The translations under genes were made by a program, and so were the position numbers. This document shows positions 62,440 to 64,000 of a stretch of DNA of 64,000 nt, one piece after another. The stretch's first letter is position 1; each line of letters opens with the position of its first letter. Source of the stretch: Bradyrhizobium algeriense (lineage in GTDB: Bacteria; Pseudomonadota; Alphaproteobacteria; Rhizobiales; Xanthobacteraceae). Location of the stretch: positions 3,844,001 to 3,908,000 of the forward strand of contig NZ_JAZHRV010000001.1 in NCBI RefSeq assembly GCF_036924595.1, read 5' to 3'. A model generated the notes under the pieces. That model saw only the letters and a list, made by a program, of their open reading frames with translations. It did no database searches and was not told where the DNA came from.

Positions 62440-63489
62440 TCACAGGCGTTCACCGACGAAATAGCCCGACAACCCGGTGCCGGGCACACAGTTGACGTAT
62501 TCGAAGATCTGGCCTTGCTCCGGTAGCACGAACACCTCGTGCCAGGTACGGAGCTGATTGGCCTTGCCGAACTTGCGATAACGCGCGATCGCGGCGGTGA
62601 AGATCGCCTCGTGCGACGCATGGCGCTCGGCCCAGTTCTCCATGTGCTCCAGGGACAGGAAATAGCCGAGCGCGTGGGTTTCGAGTTCCGGCCTGCCTTC
62701 GGCATCGCAGGTCTGCTGAAAGCGCAGCGAGCAGCAGCCGGTCGCCTGGGGACTCTCCCGCAGATAGGCCATGCCGCGCTCCAGCGGCGCGCGCAGATCG
62801 CGCATATAATCTTCGGTCTGCGCCGGATCGCAACGGCCCCAATACGCGGCGGAGCGAATAACGGTGAAGTTTTGCGGCGTGACGATGCGCCAACGCGCCA
62901 ACCGGGTATCGCGGACAACCGGCGCCGGCAACTCGTTTATGGCAGGCGCCAGCGCATCCACCGCGGCCAGCGGAATCCGATCCCGCATGGCGCCGTAGTA
63001 GCCGCAATAGGGAGTCGGATAGACCGCCACTTCAGGCGATCGGCTGAGCGCGGCCGGGTAATCCTTCCAGTACAGCGTTTCCTGCCGCTCCACCGGCACG
63101 GTGACGCTTTCACGGAAATAGCCGCTCGGCTCGGCAAGACGTGCCGCGTCGGTCCACCAGGCCGTCAGGTGTGGATCGGCCAGCCAGTCATCGCGACGCT
63201 CTCGATCTACCCAATAAGCCGCGACGATGTGGGTATAGAGGCCGTTCTGGTCGATGAACCAGGCATGGTCGTGCACCGTCGGGCCGCTCGGCAGACTGAT
63301 CGCTTTTTCGATCCAGGGAAAGAACGGCGACCGATAGACGCTTTCGGCGTCGCGTCCCTGAATGCCGTGAAACGCCACGCATAGCGTTTCGCACTTGTTG
63401 GCAAAGCCGGCGGACCATCGTTGCACCACGGGTTCAAAGCCCTTTGGCTTGCGCAGCGGATTGACGCGATCGAAAACCTGAAGTCCCAT
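62440..63489 (-). CDS. Aldoxime dehydratase (heme)
   Basis: Starting at MGLQVFDRVNPL, AAGGGGAG upstream, the product has 349 residues, the usual length for OxdA/OxdB. Family features: PTVHDHAWFIDQNGLYTHIV, AAYWGRCDPAQTEDYMRDL, SLEHMENWAERHASHEAIF containing the histidines of the heme pocket, and LPEQGQIFEYVNCVPGTGLSGYF. It converts aldoximes to nitriles, feeding the nitrilase on the same strand 79 bases further on. Confidence 0.9.
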   Translation of the reverse strand: MGLQVFDRVNPLRKPKGFEPVVQRWSAGFANKCETLCVAFHGIQGRDAESVYRSPFFPWIEKAISLPSGPTVHDHAWFIDQNGLYTHIVAAYWVDRERRDDWLADPHLTAWWTDAARLAEPSGYFRESVTVPVERQETLYWKDYPAALSRSPEVAVYPTPYCGYYGAMRDRIPLAAVDALAPAINELPAPVVRDTRLARWRIVTPQNFTVIRSAAYWGRCDPAQTEDYMRDLRAPLERGMAYLRESPQATGCCSLRFQQTCDAEGRPELETHALGYFLSLEHMENWAERHASHEAIFTAAIARYRKFGKANQLRTWHEVFVLPEQGQIFEYVNCVPGTGLSGYFVGERL

Positions 63490-63511
63490 TTCGCTCCCCT
63501 TACTTTCTTTG

Positions 63512-64000
63512 TTAGTGAACGCCGAAGTATGCCTTGTGGAGCTCGGCATTCTGCTTCAGCGACTCCGCATCGCCCTCCGCCACGACCTGGCCCTGCACCA
63601 GCACATAGCCGTAGTCGGCGACGTCGAGCGTCTGCCGCACATTCTGTTCGACCAGCAGGATCGACAGCCCGGCCGTCTTCAGGCGACGTACAATTCCGAA
63701 TACCTCGGAGACGAACAGCGGCGACAACCCAAGCGACGGCTCGTCGAATATCACCAGCTCGGGGTCGGTCATCAGCCCGCGTGCAATCGACAACATTGAC
63801 CGCTCGCCGCCGGAGAGCGTGCCGGCCAACTGACCTCGCCGCTCCCTCAACCGCGGAAATGTCTCGAACAGTTCTTCCATGCGCGCGGCCACACGCCTGG
63901 AGTCCCGCATCAGGAGACCGCCGACTTTCAGATTGTCGAGCACGGTCATGCGCGGCAGTACACGGTTGCCCTCGGGCACCGTGGCGATACCAAGCGCTGC
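63512..64000 (-). CDS. livF: LivF-type branched-chain amino acid ABC ATPase (partial, N-terminus off window)
   Basis: The frame is open to the right edge and ends at 63512, giving 162 residues of the C-terminal part. It contains TVPEGNRVLPRMTVLDNLKV, LAGTLSGGERSMLSIARGLM (signature), LVIFDEPSLGLSPLFV (Walker B) and LSILLVEQNVRQTLDVADYG, all typical of LivF. It probably belongs to an importer of branched-chain amino acids or amides lying mainly outside the window. It lies 22 bases before the aldoxime dehydratase start. Confidence 0.88.
   Translation of the reverse strand, partial: AALGIATVPEGNRVLPRMTVLDNLKVGGLLMRDSRRVAARMEELFETFPRLRERRGQLAGTLSGGERSMLSIARGLMTDPELVIFDEPSLGLSPLFVSEVFGIVRRLKTAGLSILLVEQNVRQTLDVADYGYVLVQGQVVAEGDAESLKQNAELHKAYFGVH

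Noticed and set aside
1..64000. tRNA or rRNA genes and classical integrative-element attachment sites.
   Set aside because: I saw no tRNA-like cloverleaf, rRNA core sequence, or integrase gene; a dedicated tRNA scan was not possible.

Overview
The window looks like a Bradyrhizobium-type alphaproteobacterial chromosome. It is GC-rich, with an exopolysaccharide locus, heparin-lyase-I-type secreted lyases, an amino acid:carrier-protein ligase of the kind known from Bradyrhizobium and Agrobacterium, and an aldoxime dehydratase/nitrilase pair. No rRNA, tRNA or CRISPR array was seen. The assignment to genus is an inference from gene content, not from a marker gene.

Positions 1-20,000 are a worn, rearranged accessory zone. 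It begins with a flavin monooxygenase cut by the window edge, followed by IS66 and IS3 remnants and a compact carbamoyltransferase/DUF5989/SxtJ unit. Next come a relic of a second monooxygenase, an SGNH-hydrolase-like protein fused to a glycosyltransferase relic, an O-antigen ligase-like protein, a glycosyltransferase and an asparagine synthetase. Several methyltransferases and a MurJ-like flippase follow, the latter sitting between what look like two pieces of another flippase. The zone ends with a relic of an AMP-ligase/carrier-protein/GNAT fusion. Duplicated and micro-inverted DNA at 12.2-13.7 kb shows repeated rearrangement.

Positions 19,900-44,950 hold the exopolysaccharide and secretion locus. 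It contains a heparin-lyase-I-like protein, glycosyltransferases, a GDP-mannose-dehydrogenase-like enzyme, a deacetylase-like protein, a WbpB/WbpE/WbpD-like set for a 2,3-diamino sugar acid, a priming sugar transferase, and polysaccharide deacetylase and FkbM genes. A second lyase carries tandem Ig-like repeats and is followed by a type I secretion ABC protein with two N-terminal C39-like domains and its HlyD adaptor. A convergent group encodes a DsrE protein, a VasI-like protein and a TAXI solute-binding protein.

Positions 45,300-56,800 are the most interesting part. Two divergent operons combine a ketoreductase-type SDR, two AMP-forming ligases, two acyl carrier proteins, an acyl-CoA dehydrogenase homologue, a SerRS-derived amino acid:carrier-protein ligase, an O-acetylhomoserine-sulfhydrylase-like PLP enzyme, a MetA-like acyltransferase, a GNAT-like protein and a class IV aminotransferase. 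Together they suggest a small carrier-protein-based pathway for a modified amino acid outside classical NRPS logic. The ligase-ACP-GNAT relic at 18.5-19.65 kb is a decayed cousin of parts of it.

Positions 56,800-64,000 carry a ThDP enzyme, a cupin, a NYN-domain protein, a LysR regulator, a nitrilase with an aldoxime dehydratase (aldoxime to nitrile to acid), and the start-truncated end of a LivF-type ABC ATPase.
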